Positions 17,119 to 25,693 of a stretch of DNA of 64,000 bases are shown one piece after another. The stretch is from JAKZRT01 sp965247915. GTDB lineage: Bacteria > Pseudomonadota > Alphaproteobacteria > Rhodobacterales > Rhodobacteraceae. The stretch is from positions 2,418,001 through 2,482,000 of the forward strand of contig OZ252048.1 in NCBI GenBank assembly GCA_965247915.1, written 5' to 3'. Numbering within the stretch: the stretch's first letter is position 1; the number at the start of each line of letters is the position of its first letter. Below the pieces are notes generated by a model. The model did not search any database, was not told the origin of the DNA, and saw only the letters and a list, made by a program, of their open reading frames with translations. Both the position numbers and the translations under genes were made by a program.

Positions 17119-18777
17119 ATGACTAAGGCTCTTCCAAATCTGGCTGATTTGCCCCCTGATGTGCAGGCTTATATCGCCGCGCAGTCGGCGGATATGCTGG
17201 GGTTGAACCTGACCCATGCGGCAGCGCAAAAGCGCCTCAAGTCAGAGATGGAAGCAACGCGAGCGACACTGACTGAGGAACGCGCGGCTTTTTCCAATGC
17301 TCTCCAGAGCCGCGACACCATCATCGCGGATCTGCGGATGCAGTTGGACGGTCATAAAAAGCACCGCTTTGGATCCCGCTCGGAAAGCAGCGCGCAACTG
17401 GCGCTGGAGCTGATCCTTGAAGAGCATGAGATTGAACAGGCGGCGGCCGCAGATGAGGATGCCTCTGACGCAGAAGCCAAACCTCCGCGTAGCCCGCGTG
17501 TGCGCAAGCCTTTCCCCAAAGATCTCAAGCGCGTGCAAAAGCGGATCATGCCCAGTGACGCCTGCACAGATTGTGGCGGCAGCTTCAGAGAGCTGGGCGC
17601 TGACGTTATGGATGAGCTGGAATATGTGCCGGGCCACTATATCGTCAATCAAATCATCCGCCCACGTCTGGCCTGCACCTGCTGCGAGAAAGTCACGCAA
17701 GCCGAGATGCCAAGCCGCCCCATTCCCAAGAGCTTTGTTGGCCCCGCGTTGATGGCACATATCTTGTGCTGCAAATACGGCTATCACTTGCCGCTGTACC
17801 GCCAAAGCCAGATGTTTGAGAACCAGGGCATTGATCTGAGCGGATCGCTTCTGGCCTCCTGGGTGGGTAAATCCACAAAGCTACTGGAACGACTGTCCGA
17901 TGCCATTCGCGATCATGTGTTTGCCGCGCAAGCCATCTTTATGGACGACACCACGGTCAAGCTGCTGCAAAAGGGCCAAGGCAAAGGGCGCAACAAACCC
18001 AAGACCGCGCGGCTGTGGGTCTATGCCAGAGATGAGAAGCCTTGGGGCAGCACCTCACCACCCGCTGCCTGGTATCAGTTCTCCACCAGCCGGGGGGCGG
18101 AGCATCCCAGCAAACATCTGGAAACCTATACGGGCTTTGCCCATGCGGATGCCTATGCAGGGTATAATGACGCTTATCGCACGGGGCGGGTAACGGAGAT
18201 GGCCTGTATGGCGCATGTCCGCCGCGAGTTTACGAAGGTGTATGAAAGCACTAAATCGGCCACAGCCCGGGAAGCCATCGAGCGCATTGCCGAGCTTTAT
18301 GAGGTCGAGAAACGCGCCCGGTTTAAATCGCCCCGGCAGCGCGTGGCCCTACGACAGGAATACGCCAAGCCGATCTTTGATGATCTGGAGACATGGCTGA
18401 GGGCCCAACTGAACAAAATCTCCGGCAAGACGCCGCTGGCCAAGGCGATCAAATATGCGCTCACCCGGCTGCCCAAGGCGCGGCCCTATCTGGATCACGG
18501 CGTTTTGGATCTGGACAACAACACAGCCGAGCGGGCGGTTCGTCCGGTGACTCTAGGCCGGAAAAATTACCTATTCATGGGGTCTGAGGCAGGTGGAGAC
18601 GCCGCTGCCATTGCCTATACGCTGATCGAGACCTGCAAGATGAATAACGTCAATCCTGAAGCCTGGCTTGCTTGGGTGCTTGAGCGCATTCAGGACCATC
18701 CCGTCAAACGCATCAACGAGCTGTTGCCGTGGACCTATCAGGCGATGCTCGATGAGCAGAAAGCCGCGGCTGCATGA
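17119..18777 (+). CDS. tnpC: IS66 transposase TnpC
   Basis: A 552-residue DDE transposase. It has an N-terminal coiled-coil (MEATRATLTEERAAFSNAL) with the HRFGSRSES motif, a zinc-binding region with CTDCGGSF and CTCCEK (about residues 150-195) and the catalytic domain. Catalytic residues are Asp in IFMDDTTVKLL, Asp in AHADAYAGYND and Glu in DNNTAERAVRP. The C-terminus has the IS66_C domain (LIETCKMNNVNPEAWL). Its TGA overlaps the ATG of the HEAT gene, so the two are translationally coupled. Confidence 0.96.
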   Translation: MTKALPNLADLPPDVQAYIAAQSADMLGLNLTHAAAQKRLKSEMEATRATLTEERAAFSNALQSRDTIIADLRMQLDGHKKHRFGSRSESSAQLALELILEEHEIEQAAAADEDASDAEAKPPRSPRVRKPFPKDLKRVQKRIMPSDACTDCGGSFRELGADVMDELEYVPGHYIVNQIIRPRLACTCCEKVTQAEMPSRPIPKSFVGPALMAHILCCKYGYHLPLYRQSQMFENQGIDLSGSLLASWVGKSTKLLERLSDAIRDHVFAAQAIFMDDTTVKLLQKGQGKGRNKPKTARLWVYARDEKPWGSTSPPAAWYQFSTSRGAEHPSKHLETYTGFAHADAYAGYNDAYRTGRVTEMACMAHVRREFTKVYESTKSATAREAIERIAELYEVEKRARFKSPRQRVALRQEYAKPIFDDLETWLRAQLNKISGKTPLAKAIKYALTRLPKARPYLDHGVLDLDNNTAERAVRPVTLGRKNYLFMGSEAGGDAAAIAYTLIETCKMNNVNPEAWLAWVLERIQDHPVKRINELLPWTYQAMLDEQKAAAA

Positions 18778-19604
18778 CAGGTCGGCCTGCTTCCCTTCAA
18801 AATCCGCCCGAACAGTGGGATTTGTTTGGGGAGCGTGGGACCGGGTGCAGCACTATCGCGCCGAGCAGCGCCGAGGTTGACCCAAAAGACCTTGATGACC
18901 AGAAGCTCATTGAGCAGATACCCAAGGCAAATCTATCCAATATCCACACCCTCTGCACCCAGATTGTCGAACGGGACTTGGGAGATGAAGCGGTCCCCGG
19001 GCTCGTGGCCCTCTGGAACCGGTTCAAAGGCTTTGGGATCATAAGCCCTTTGCCCGAGCAGCGACTTGCCTTGCAAACTCTGGGAGAAATCGGAACTCTC
19101 GCTGCACAAACTGAAATCCGAAAGATCCTTGCCGGGCCTCCGCTGCCCGATAGCTTGCTGCCGGTCGCGCTACACGCCGCTACAACTGCAAAGCTAAACC
19201 TGCCACTACGCTACATCACGCCATGGCTGGAACATGAAGCGCCCCTCGTACGGGCGCTGGCATTCACTCTGATACAAACGGCAAATCCGTCGCTGAACAT
19301 TTTGGAAACAGGGCTCTCTGATCCAGAGCCTTCAGTACGGTGCGCCGCTTTGATCACGGCGGGAAACATGGGCCTTCCCGTCGCAAAAGCCGGATTGCTA
19401 GGGGAGCTCCGTAAAAACCCGACCAGTCAGATACTTCAGGCGCTGTTCGCCATAGCCGATGAGGAAATCATCGTCATAACCGGTCGCTTTGCGCTGGAAA
19501 ACACCCGCTTCCATGATCTCATCATTAACGAGCTCACCGAACTGGAAGACCCCAAAGCTTCAAAAATAGTGCGGCGCATCAAAAAGCACATGAAACAGCG
19601 GTAA
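18774..19604 (+). CDS. HEAT-repeat-like passenger protein of IS66
   Basis: A 276-residue protein lying within the element's inverted repeats and coupled to tnpC (ATGA). After a polar N-terminus with WDLFGERGTG, residues ~45-250 form successive amphipathic helix pairs (LPVALHAATTAKLNL, APLVRALAFTLIQTAN, EPSVRCAALITAGNMG, PTSQILQALFAIADEE) that look like degenerate HEAT repeats. The C-terminus is basic (KIVRRIKKHMKQR). It has no known catalytic motif. Helical-repeat proteins usually mediate protein contacts, so a role with the transposase or in target choice is possible but inferred. Its 3' end forms the body of the miniature element at 5.9 kb. Confidence 0.8.
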   Translation: MTGRPASLQNPPEQWDLFGERGTGCSTIAPSSAEVDPKDLDDQKLIEQIPKANLSNIHTLCTQIVERDLGDEAVPGLVALWNRFKGFGIISPLPEQRLALQTLGEIGTLAAQTEIRKILAGPPLPDSLLPVALHAATTAKLNLPLRYITPWLEHEAPLVRALAFTLIQTANPSLNILETGLSDPEPSVRCAALITAGNMGLPVAKAGLLGELRKNPTSQILQALFAIADEEIIVITGRFALENTRFHDLIINELTELEDPKASKIVRRIKKHMKQR

Positions 19605-20779
19605 TGCTTGTCTTATGACAGGTCACATCAAACCAAGAGGGGGTTCCGTTGATGCTTACAATAAACAGAACTCCACCGCCAAAGAAGATTGGGATCACAG
19701 CACGATTGACCCCGATGACGCACCTCGTGCGGTGCGGGAATATCTCGACGTTCTGGATGACGCGGCCTTTGGCGCGGCGACGACCGTTGAACCGAAGTTC
19801 ACGTCTCACTCCGACCCATCCAGTCAATGGACAGCGGCCCGCAAAGGTCCTGCGTTCTTTGCCTATTCAACCAATTATCTGATCGATACTGATCACGGTG
19901 TCATCGTGGACGTGGAAGCCACACGATCAATCCGACAGGCGGAGGTCGGGTCTGTGCGTACAATGCTGGATCGGGTCAAAGAAGGGTTTGGCCTGCATCC
20001 AGAGCGCATCATTGCTGACACGGCTTATGGTTCAGGCCCCATGCTTGGATGGTTGGTGGATCGCGGCATCGCTCCGCATATCCCGGTAATCGACAAAGCT
20101 GGCCGAACCGATGGCACCTGGACACGAGCCGATTTTGAATGGGACGCTGAGAACGACCAGTACATCTGTCCCGAGGGACAGGCGTTGAAGCAGTTCCGCC
20201 GCAACTACTCAGACCCCAAGCGTGGCCCGTCCGACAAAGGCACTGCCAAGTATCGCGCGCTGAAACTGACTTGCCAAAGTTGCCCGTCCAAGGCGCGCTG
20301 CTGTCCCAACATGGATGCCCGATCCATCACCCGCGAAGAACACGAAGATGCCAGACAAGTTGCCCGAGACATCGCAAAAACCAGGCAATATGAAATCTCG
20401 ATGAAGCTGCGGAAAAAAGTCGAGATGCTGTTTGCTCACCTCAAACGCATTCTTGGCCTTGGACGGCTCCGATTACGCGGCCCATGCGGCGCAAACGATG
20501 AATTCCTCCTCGCTGCCACCGCCCAGAACCTTCGGAAACTGGCCAAGATCTTTCCTGCACCGCAGAAACCGCGAACAGCCTGACCAGAAAGGTGTTCGGG
20601 CTCACATACAACGGCCACTTTCTGCACCTGCAACACGTTGTTTTTCAACAGAATCGGCTCGAACCTGCCATTGAGCAACTGACGCCTATACGCACGATCC
20701 ATGATGTGTCCGTCGTCATATAAAATGGGACATCAGAGCGGTTTGAGTTTTGGAGGCTCTGGTTCGTTTGTGTGATTGA

Positions 20780-21760
20780 TTATGCCGCGAGTTTTTGATG
20801 TTGCAAGCGGCGTTGTCGGATTGTCAGTTTCTTGATCTTTTCCCTTTCTCTGATGATGGCCTTGCCGCGCCCGAAGTAGACGTCGGCGGGTGTGACGTTG
20901 TTCAGGCTCTCGTGGTAGCGCTGGTTGTTGTAGTAATCGACGAAGGCCCCGATCTGGCGTTTAAGATCGCCGGGCAGATAGTAGTTTTCCAGCAAAACCC
21001 GGTTCTTCATCGTCTGATGCCAGCGCTCGATCTTCCCCTGGGTTTGCGGATGGAACGGCGCACCGCGAACGTGGTCCATCTGTCGATCCTCGAGCCATTC
21101 GGCCAGGTCGCCAGAGATGTAGCAAGAGCCGTTATCGCTCAGCAGACGGGGCTTGTGTCTCACAACCGCCTGATCACAACCTGACGCCGCCAGGGCCAGC
21201 TCAATCGTCGCCGCCACGTCCTCGGCCCGCATGTTTGTGCAGAGCTTCCAGGCGATAATGTAGCGGCTGTAATCGTCCAGGATCGTGCTGAGATAATACC
21301 AACCCCAGCCAATGATCCTGAAGTAGGTGAAGTCGGTTTGCCACATCTGGTTGATAGCGGTGGTTTTGTCCGTGAACTCGTCGGCAGCTTTGATCACAAC
21401 ATAGTCGGGCGCGGTGATCAGATCAGCTTCCTTCAGAAAGCGGTAAACCGATGATTCAGAGATAAAATACTGCTTCTCATCGGTATACTTTACCGCCAGT
21501 TCCCGGGTCGTCAGCGCCTCGTGCTCCAGTGCAAATTCAATCAGATCGTCTCGCCGATCTTGGGGAATGCGGTTCCAGACCGACTTTGGGCAGGGTGAGC
21601 GATCCGCCAGGGCGTCAAAGCCGCCTTCGACATAGCGGTCATACCATCGGTAGAATGTGGTGCGCGGAATGCCCAGCATATCCAAGGTTTGCTTCGCAGG
21701 CAGATGGGACCCCTCAACGGTGCGGATGATTTCCAACTTCTCTGACGCTGGATACCTCAT
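20780..21760 (-). CDS. IS3-family OrfB integrase/transposase
   Basis: An rve-domain transposase. It has an N-terminal HTH (KQTLDMLGIPRTTFYRWYD), Asp in WQTDFTYFRI, Asp in LLSDNGSCYI and Glu in GKIERWHQTM, the DDE triad of IS3 members. The ATG at 21760 overlaps the orfA stop (ATGA). The same frame is open further upstream to 21832, which allows a -1 frameshift fusion with OrfA at the A-run near 21789. Product is ~326 residues as OrfB alone. No lesion visible. Confidence 0.92.
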   Translation of the reverse strand: MRYPASEKLEIIRTVEGSHLPAKQTLDMLGIPRTTFYRWYDRYVEGGFDALADRSPCPKSVWNRIPQDRRDDLIEFALEHEALTTRELAVKYTDEKQYFISESSVYRFLKEADLITAPDYVVIKAADEFTDKTTAINQMWQTDFTYFRIIGWGWYYLSTILDDYSRYIIAWKLCTNMRAEDVAATIELALAASGCDQAVVRHKPRLLSDNGSCYISGDLAEWLEDRQMDHVRGAPFHPQTQGKIERWHQTMKNRVLLENYYLPGDLKRQIGAFVDYYNNQRYHESLNNVTPADVYFGRGKAIIREREKIKKLTIRQRRLQHQKLAA

Positions 21761-22137
21761 TCCTCGTATCCCCCATCCCCTGTCATGCTTTTTTTGAGCA
21801 GACGGTTTTCCAGGATCAAGTCGGCCACACATTCTTTCAATGCCAAGGCCTCAGAACGTAGCTCCTTCACCTCGGGTGACGTCGCCTGACGCGCCGTATC
21901 GCCGGACAGACGGCGTTTCCCTGCTTCGGGGAACTCCTTGGACCAGCTGTAATACAGACTCTCTGAGATGCCCTCGCGGCGACACAGTGCTGAGATGCTT
22001 TCCTCGCCCCGAAGACCCGCCAAAACAATGCGGATCTTCTCCTCGGCTGAATACGTTTGCCGGGTCTTGCGGCGGATGGTTTTGACCAGCCTGTCAGCCG
22101 AGGCTTTGCTGGTTCCGGATTGCTTGTTCATCTTCAC
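21757..22137 (-). CDS. IS3-family OrfA (HTH DNA-binding)
   Basis: A 126-residue protein with the HTH_Tnp_1 domain (YSAEEKIRIVLAGLRGEESI, then LCRREGISESLYYSWSKEF) and a C-terminal leucine-rich coiled coil (ELRSEALALKECVADLILEN) used for OrfA/OrfAB pairing. Near the end it reads LLKKSM over CTCAAAAAAAGC, a classical -1 slippery A7G site. Slipping back one base continues as KKHDRGWGIRGMRYPAS into OrfB. Confidence 0.92.
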   Translation of the reverse strand: MKMNKQSGTSKASADRLVKTIRRKTRQTYSAEEKIRIVLAGLRGEESISALCRREGISESLYYSWSKEFPEAGKRRLSGDTARQATSPEVKELRSEALALKECVADLILENRLLKKSMTGDGGYEE

Positions 22138-22216
22138 TCCTTGACGGTTGCGATGAACCAGAAATCCTCCTGATGCTAAACCCTCATATCTGTCCCAAAG
22201 GCGCTGACGTCAGACA

Positions 22217-23217
22217 CCTTGCGCGCAAAACGGCGCGTATTGTCGGTGTCAGAATTCCTTGCTCGCTGGTGGATGATATTCCGGCCTGGATGGTCTCGAT
22301 GACGAATAGTGGGTTGCCCTCGGTCTCGCTCCACAACCGTTCGGCCAACTCGGCGTCGATCTCGTCCAAGCCTTTCAGTTTGGCAGCGAGCGCGGCGGTT
22401 GACGCCCGATCGAGCGGGTCTATTGCGACGACGGTCACAGCTTGGCCGCGCTGCAACGCATCGACCAGTCCTGGAAGCGTGTGACGTTCGGAAAGCTCTT
22501 CCCATCGTACGGTTCCAATAATCAGCACAGGCGTCTGGGGTTCGGAGCGAACAAGATAGCCGATCAACTCGATGGTCTCGGTATCGCACCACTGCAAATC
22601 GTCGATAATCAGAACCTGCGCAGCGTCATGGGCCGCGATTGCCTGACATACGGCATCAAAAAGCCGGTGGCGTTGGGCGACTCTATTCGGACTGCCGTTC
22701 GGGCGTTGCCGGGCGGCGGCGCTAAGTTCCGGCAGCAGCCTTGAAAGCTCCGCGATCCAAACCTGGTCGAGTGCGCTTATGCGGCGTCCGATGCTCGCCG
22801 ACCTAAGCAGATCGACCACCGGACCCCAGGGAAGCCCTCCCGCCGCCTCATAGGCCCGCGCCGTCACAACTTCGCACCCATCGGCAAGCGCGCGTTCACC
22901 AAGCACTTGCGCAAGGCGGGACTTCCCGATACCTGGTTCGCCGGTCAGCAAAACCAGATGCGCCCGACCGGCCCGGGCCGCCTTCCAAGCCTCACAAAGC
23001 GCGCGCCATTCCCGATCGCGCCCGACAAATGGCAAGCCGCCCGCGGCCGCTGCTCGCGGGCGATTGTGATCAGACCCGTCACCACAAAGCCTCTTGCGCA
23101 GCACCTCGATCTCCGCGTCGGGTTCGATCGCGAAGTCACGCCGAAGAACGTCGGCATAACGTTGATAGATCGTGACCGTCCGGTGAAGGTGCTCTGGCGA
23201 GGATAAGCTGGTCGCTG
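22217..23217 (-). pseudogene. Fragment of BTAD/AAA-ATPase transcriptional regulator, cut at both ends by IS elements
   Basis: The visible ~330 residues begin with the end of a bacterial transcriptional activation (BTAD) domain (YQRYADVLRRDFAIEPDAE). An AAA_16-type ATPase follows: GRDREWRALCEAW, Walker A GEPGIGKSRLA, Walker B VLIIDDLQWCD and sensor LIIGTVRWEEL. The upstream DNA-binding part is missing where the second IS66-type element joins near 23217. The C-terminal part ends at the IS3 terminus at 22216. Such SARP/LuxR-like ATPase regulators can be about 1,000 residues, so most of the protein is gone and activity is unlikely. Confidence 0.8.
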
Positions 23218-23240
23218 TTACGCTGCCGGGGCAGCGTAAC
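23217..23240. terminator. Hairpin at the end of the second IS66-type tnpC
   Basis: GTTACGCTGC and GCAGCGTAAC form a perfect 10-bp stem with a CGGG loop, overlapping the tnpC stop codon. No T-run follows on the minus strand. It could be a transcription stop or part of the element's terminus. Confidence 0.5.
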
Positions 23241-24750
23241 ACCAAGGCAAAAGTTCATCGATGCGGGTGATCTTGTGATCGGCGATGCGGCTCAGAACAT
23301 CTGTGAGCCAGCCCTGAGGGTCAACGCCGTTCAGCTTGGCTGTCTCAATCAGCGTGTAGGCAATGGCGGCTGATCGGCCGCCACGCTCGGACCCGGCAAA
23401 GAGCCAGTTCTTGCGGCCTATGGCGATGGCCCGCATTCCCCTTTCGGCTGTGTTGTTGTCTATCTCCAGCAAGCCGTGATCAAGATAGGGCCTGAGCCGT
23501 TTGATGCGGGTGATGGCATAGCGGATTGCCTGCGCCAGCGGCGTTTTGCCAGAGATGCGCGTGAGCTGTGCACCGAGCCACGTGTCGGGATCATCGAGAA
23601 CCTGCTTTGCCTTTGCCTGCCTCAACCGCACCCGCTCATCCGGCGGCGATCCACGGGCTTGCTTCTCGACCGCGTAAAGTTCGGCGATGCGCCTGATCGC
23701 TTCTTCGGCGATGGCAGAGCCCTGGGATTGCTGCACATCGACGAACTTGCGCCGGATATGCGCCATGCAGGCCACCTCGTGAATACGGCCTGAGCGGTAC
23801 AGCTCTTCAAATCCAGCGTAGCCATCGGCGTGCATCCAGCCGGTGTAGTCCTTGAGATGGCCGATTGTACGTATGCCCTTTCGGTCGACACTGAACTGAT
23901 ACCAGGCCGCCGGGGACGCATCGCCAGCCCATGGCCGTTCATCTCTGGCGTATGTCCAGAACCGTGCCGTCTTGCATTTGCCGCTACCCGGCGCCTGCAT
24001 CTTCACGGGCGTATCATCAGCGAAGATTGCTTGTCCGTTCAGGACATGACGGCCAATGGCATCAGCCAGGGGTTCGAGCAGCGCCGTGGAGTTGCCGACC
24101 CAGTCAGCCAAAGTTGAGCGTTCAAGGTCGATCCCGTCGCGGTCGAAGATTTGCGATTGGCGATAGAGCGGCAGATGATCCGCGTATTTGTTGACCAACA
24201 CATGCGCCAACAGACCGGGTCCTGGACGACCGCGTTCGATGGGACGCGATGGCAATGCGGCCTGGCTGATCTTCTCGCAGCAGGTACAGGCCATGCGCGG
24301 ACGCACGATCCGGTTCACGACAAAACGCCCCGGCTTGTATTCCAGCTCTTCGGTCACATCCTCGCCGAGTCGGCGCAGTCTGCCGCCGCAAGATGCGCAG
24401 TCTTCGCCGATTCCAATTACGGTCTCGTTGCGCGGCAGGTGATCGGGCAGTGGGCGGCGCTTTGGCTGCCGTTTCTCATCGGCATCGTCGGACGACGGCT
24501 CGGGGGGCGGGCTTTCCGCCGCCCGTGCGATCTCTTGCTCTTCCAGTTTCAGTTCAAGCTGATCAAGGCTTTCTGAACGCGAACCGAACTGATGACGACG
24601 CAGGCCCGCGAGTTGATGCTTCAGCTTCTCGATCAACACATCGCGGCTCTTCAGCCCGGCATTCCGGTTCGTCAGTTCTGACGCCATGGAAGCGATCAAC
24701 GCCTTCAATGCCGACGGGTCATCAGGCAGCTTTTTGATGTCATCGAGCAT
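23218..24750 (-). CDS. tnpC: IS66-family transposase TnpC (second type)
   Basis: A 510-residue IS66 transposase with a coiled-coil N-terminus, the HQFGSRSES motif, zinc-binding CASCGGRL and CTCCEK, and catalytic residues in IFADDTPVKMQ, MHADGYAGFEE and DNNTAERGMRA. It shares architecture with the tnpC at 17.1 kb but differs in much of its sequence. The reading frame is intact, so the element could still be active if its ends are intact. Confidence 0.95.
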   Translation of the reverse strand: MLDDIKKLPDDPSALKALIASMASELTNRNAGLKSRDVLIEKLKHQLAGLRRHQFGSRSESLDQLELKLEEQEIARAAESPPPEPSSDDADEKRQPKRRPLPDHLPRNETVIGIGEDCASCGGRLRRLGEDVTEELEYKPGRFVVNRIVRPRMACTCCEKISQAALPSRPIERGRPGPGLLAHVLVNKYADHLPLYRQSQIFDRDGIDLERSTLADWVGNSTALLEPLADAIGRHVLNGQAIFADDTPVKMQAPGSGKCKTARFWTYARDERPWAGDASPAAWYQFSVDRKGIRTIGHLKDYTGWMHADGYAGFEELYRSGRIHEVACMAHIRRKFVDVQQSQGSAIAEEAIRRIAELYAVEKQARGSPPDERVRLRQAKAKQVLDDPDTWLGAQLTRISGKTPLAQAIRYAITRIKRLRPYLDHGLLEIDNNTAERGMRAIAIGRKNWLFAGSERGGRSAAIAYTLIETAKLNGVDPQGWLTDVLSRIADHKITRIDELLPWCYAAPAA

Positions 24751-24825
24751 GGCTGATACCTACCACTTATCCGAGACGGTGGGAATCCCACAACGGCATC
24801 AATCCTTTGGAAATAAATGGTTTAC

Positions 24826-25173
24826 TCAGCCTGCTGTCAGCGGGCACCATGTCCTCTTGGGCATACGCCAGTCAATGCCTTCAAGCAGCATCGCCAACTG
24901 CGCCGGCGTCAGCGCGATCTTCCCGTCCTTAGCGGCTGGCCACACGAACTTTCCCTTCTCCAGGCGCTTGCTGAACAGACAGGCTCCTTGGCCATCCCAC
25001 CAAATGACCTTGATCAGATCGCCACGGCGCCCTCGAAACACGAACATATTGCCGGTGAACGGGTTCTGTTTCAGGGTCTGCTCTGCCTGGGCAGCCAGCG
25101 TGGCAAAACCCCGGCGCATGTCCGTCACTCCAGCCGCCAGCCAGACCTTGGTGCTGGACGGAACAGGGATCAT
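24826..25173 (-). CDS. tnpB: IS66 Orf2-like protein TnpB (second type)
   Basis: 115 residues with VWLAAGVTDMRRGFATLA, FVFRGRRGDLIKVIWWDGQG and KGKFVWPAAKDGKIAL, all hallmarks of IS66 Orf2. The ATG overlaps the tnpA stop by four bases. The gap to tnpC is 75 bp, similar to the other IS66 element. Confidence 0.95.
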   Translation of the reverse strand: MIPVPSSTKVWLAAGVTDMRRGFATLAAQAEQTLKQNPFTGNMFVFRGRRGDLIKVIWWDGQGACLFSKRLEKGKFVWPAAKDGKIALTPAQLAMLLEGIDWRMPKRTWCPLTAG

Positions 25174-25559
25174 CCGGACAGGACACGGATCAGATGTGCC
25201 AACGCCCCGGGATCGTAGGCACCGCTGATCCGGAGCCGGTGTCCACCAGCATGCTCGATCTCGATCGTGCCCTTGGCAACGCCAGCTTCAACGACAGGCG
25301 GTTCATCCTTATCCAAGGCCTGATCCACGATCTCAACCGGAAGAAAACATGGCACACCCGCCGTTGCCAGTTCCGGGTCGGGCGCAAAGCGAGGGTCATG
25401 CAGCCATTTGAAGATCAGATTCGCATTCATCGCATACCGGCGCGCGACCTGCGCGACCGATACGCCCGGCGCCACCGTCTGAAAACAGATCGACCGCTTC
25501 TCGTCGTCTGTCCAAAGCCGCTTCGTTCGACGCGCCACCCCAAACCCCGTAGTGTCCAC
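25170..25559 (-). CDS. tnpA: IS66 accessory protein TnpA (second type)
   Basis: About 129 residues with an HTH-type segment (WTDDEKRSICFQTV, then VAQVARRYAMNANLIFKWL) and a C-terminal domain IEIEHAGGHRLRISGAYD. A GTG at 25559 is the first usable start, but homology begins near RTKRLWTDDEKR, so the start may be further in. It is coupled to tnpB. Confidence 0.9.
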   Translation of the reverse strand: MDTTGFGVARRTKRLWTDDEKRSICFQTVAPGVSVAQVARRYAMNANLIFKWLHDPRFAPDPELATAGVPCFLPVEIVDQALDKDEPPVVEAGVAKGTIEIEHAGGHRLRISGAYDPGALAHLIRVLSG

Positions 25560-25693
25560 TATCCGTGGTGGACACTATCCGACCCCTCCACGGCGCGGCA
25601 GAGCGGTCAGGCCGGACGGTTACTGATCTTCTGGATCGCTGGAAATTCATCGCGCCACCGCCGAAGGACTTTGATGTTGTCGAGGCTGGATAA

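Larger units (their letters stand above)
16255..19659 (+). mobile_element. IS66-family element with HEAT-repeat cargo, copy A (3,405 bp)
   Basis: The ends are GTAAGCATCAACGG / CCGTTGATGCTTAC, with identity extending ~25 bp and then similarity to ~43 bp. The 8-bp target duplication is AATAAACA (16247-16254, 19660-19667). It carries four genes in one direction: tnpA, tnpB, tnpC and a HEAT-repeat gene that overlaps tnpC. It has the same length as the inverted copy at 28239-31643, and the proteins read the same, so the two copies separated recently. Confidence 0.95.
15785..20583 (+). pseudogene. IS1182-family transposase, split by IS66
   Basis: The N-terminal part (15785-16254) begins MLGPKQEAQSALFYDFSIED and contains the DUF772-type domain with VPDHSTFSKNRHGRF. 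The C-terminal part (19668-20583) contains IIADTAYGSGPMLGWLV, a zinc-ribbon-like region with CPEG, CQSCPSKARCC and a helical end KVEMLFAHLKRILGL. Excising IS66 and one copy of AATAAACA joins ..IEADANKQ to NSTAKEDW in frame, giving about 461 residues. IS66 insertion creates an immediate stop (CAG-TAA). Apart from the insertion no lesion is seen. Confidence 0.9.
15706..20655 (+). mobile_element. IS1182-type element interrupted by IS66
   Basis: Inverted ends ATTCTGTTGAAAAA (from 15707) and TTTTTCAACAGAAT (to 20654) bracket a transposase gene. A possible 4-bp target duplication GGCT lies outside (15702-15705, 20656-20659). Without the 3,405-bp IS66 and its duplication the element is about 1.54 kb. 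The nested order shows IS1182 arrived before IS66. Confidence 0.8.
20707..22216 (-). mobile_element. IS3-family insertion sequence (1,510 bp)
   Basis: The ends show inverted similarity: TGTCCGTCGTCA (20707) and, read inward from 22216, TGTCTGACGTCA, with a second matching block GGGACA about 20 bp in. It contains overlapping orfA and orfB on the minus strand with an A7 slippage site. No matching 3-bp duplication is visible at the flanks, so one side has probably been rearranged after insertion. It truncates the BTAD/AAA regulator fragment to its right. Confidence 0.85.
23200..25580 (-). mobile_element. Second IS66-family element, unrelated type (about 2.4 kb)
   Basis: It contains tnpA, tnpB and tnpC on the minus strand that differ clearly from the 3,405-bp element and lack a HEAT gene. 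The boundaries are approximate: no matching pair of termini or 8-bp duplication could be found by eye. The right side has GTGTCCAC..GTGGACAC as a short dyad near 25550-25573. The left side joins the regulator fragment near 23217. Confidence 0.8.

Noticed and set aside
18774..19604. The HEAT-repeat gene as a host gene beside IS66
   Set aside because: It lies inside the terminal repeats and target duplications in both copies and overlaps tnpC, so it belongs to the element.
23200..25580. Exact termini of the second IS66-type element
   Set aside because: Candidate repeats (GTGTCCAC dyad on the right, GGATAAGC on the left) do not match each other and no 8-bp duplication flanks them, so boundaries were left approximate.
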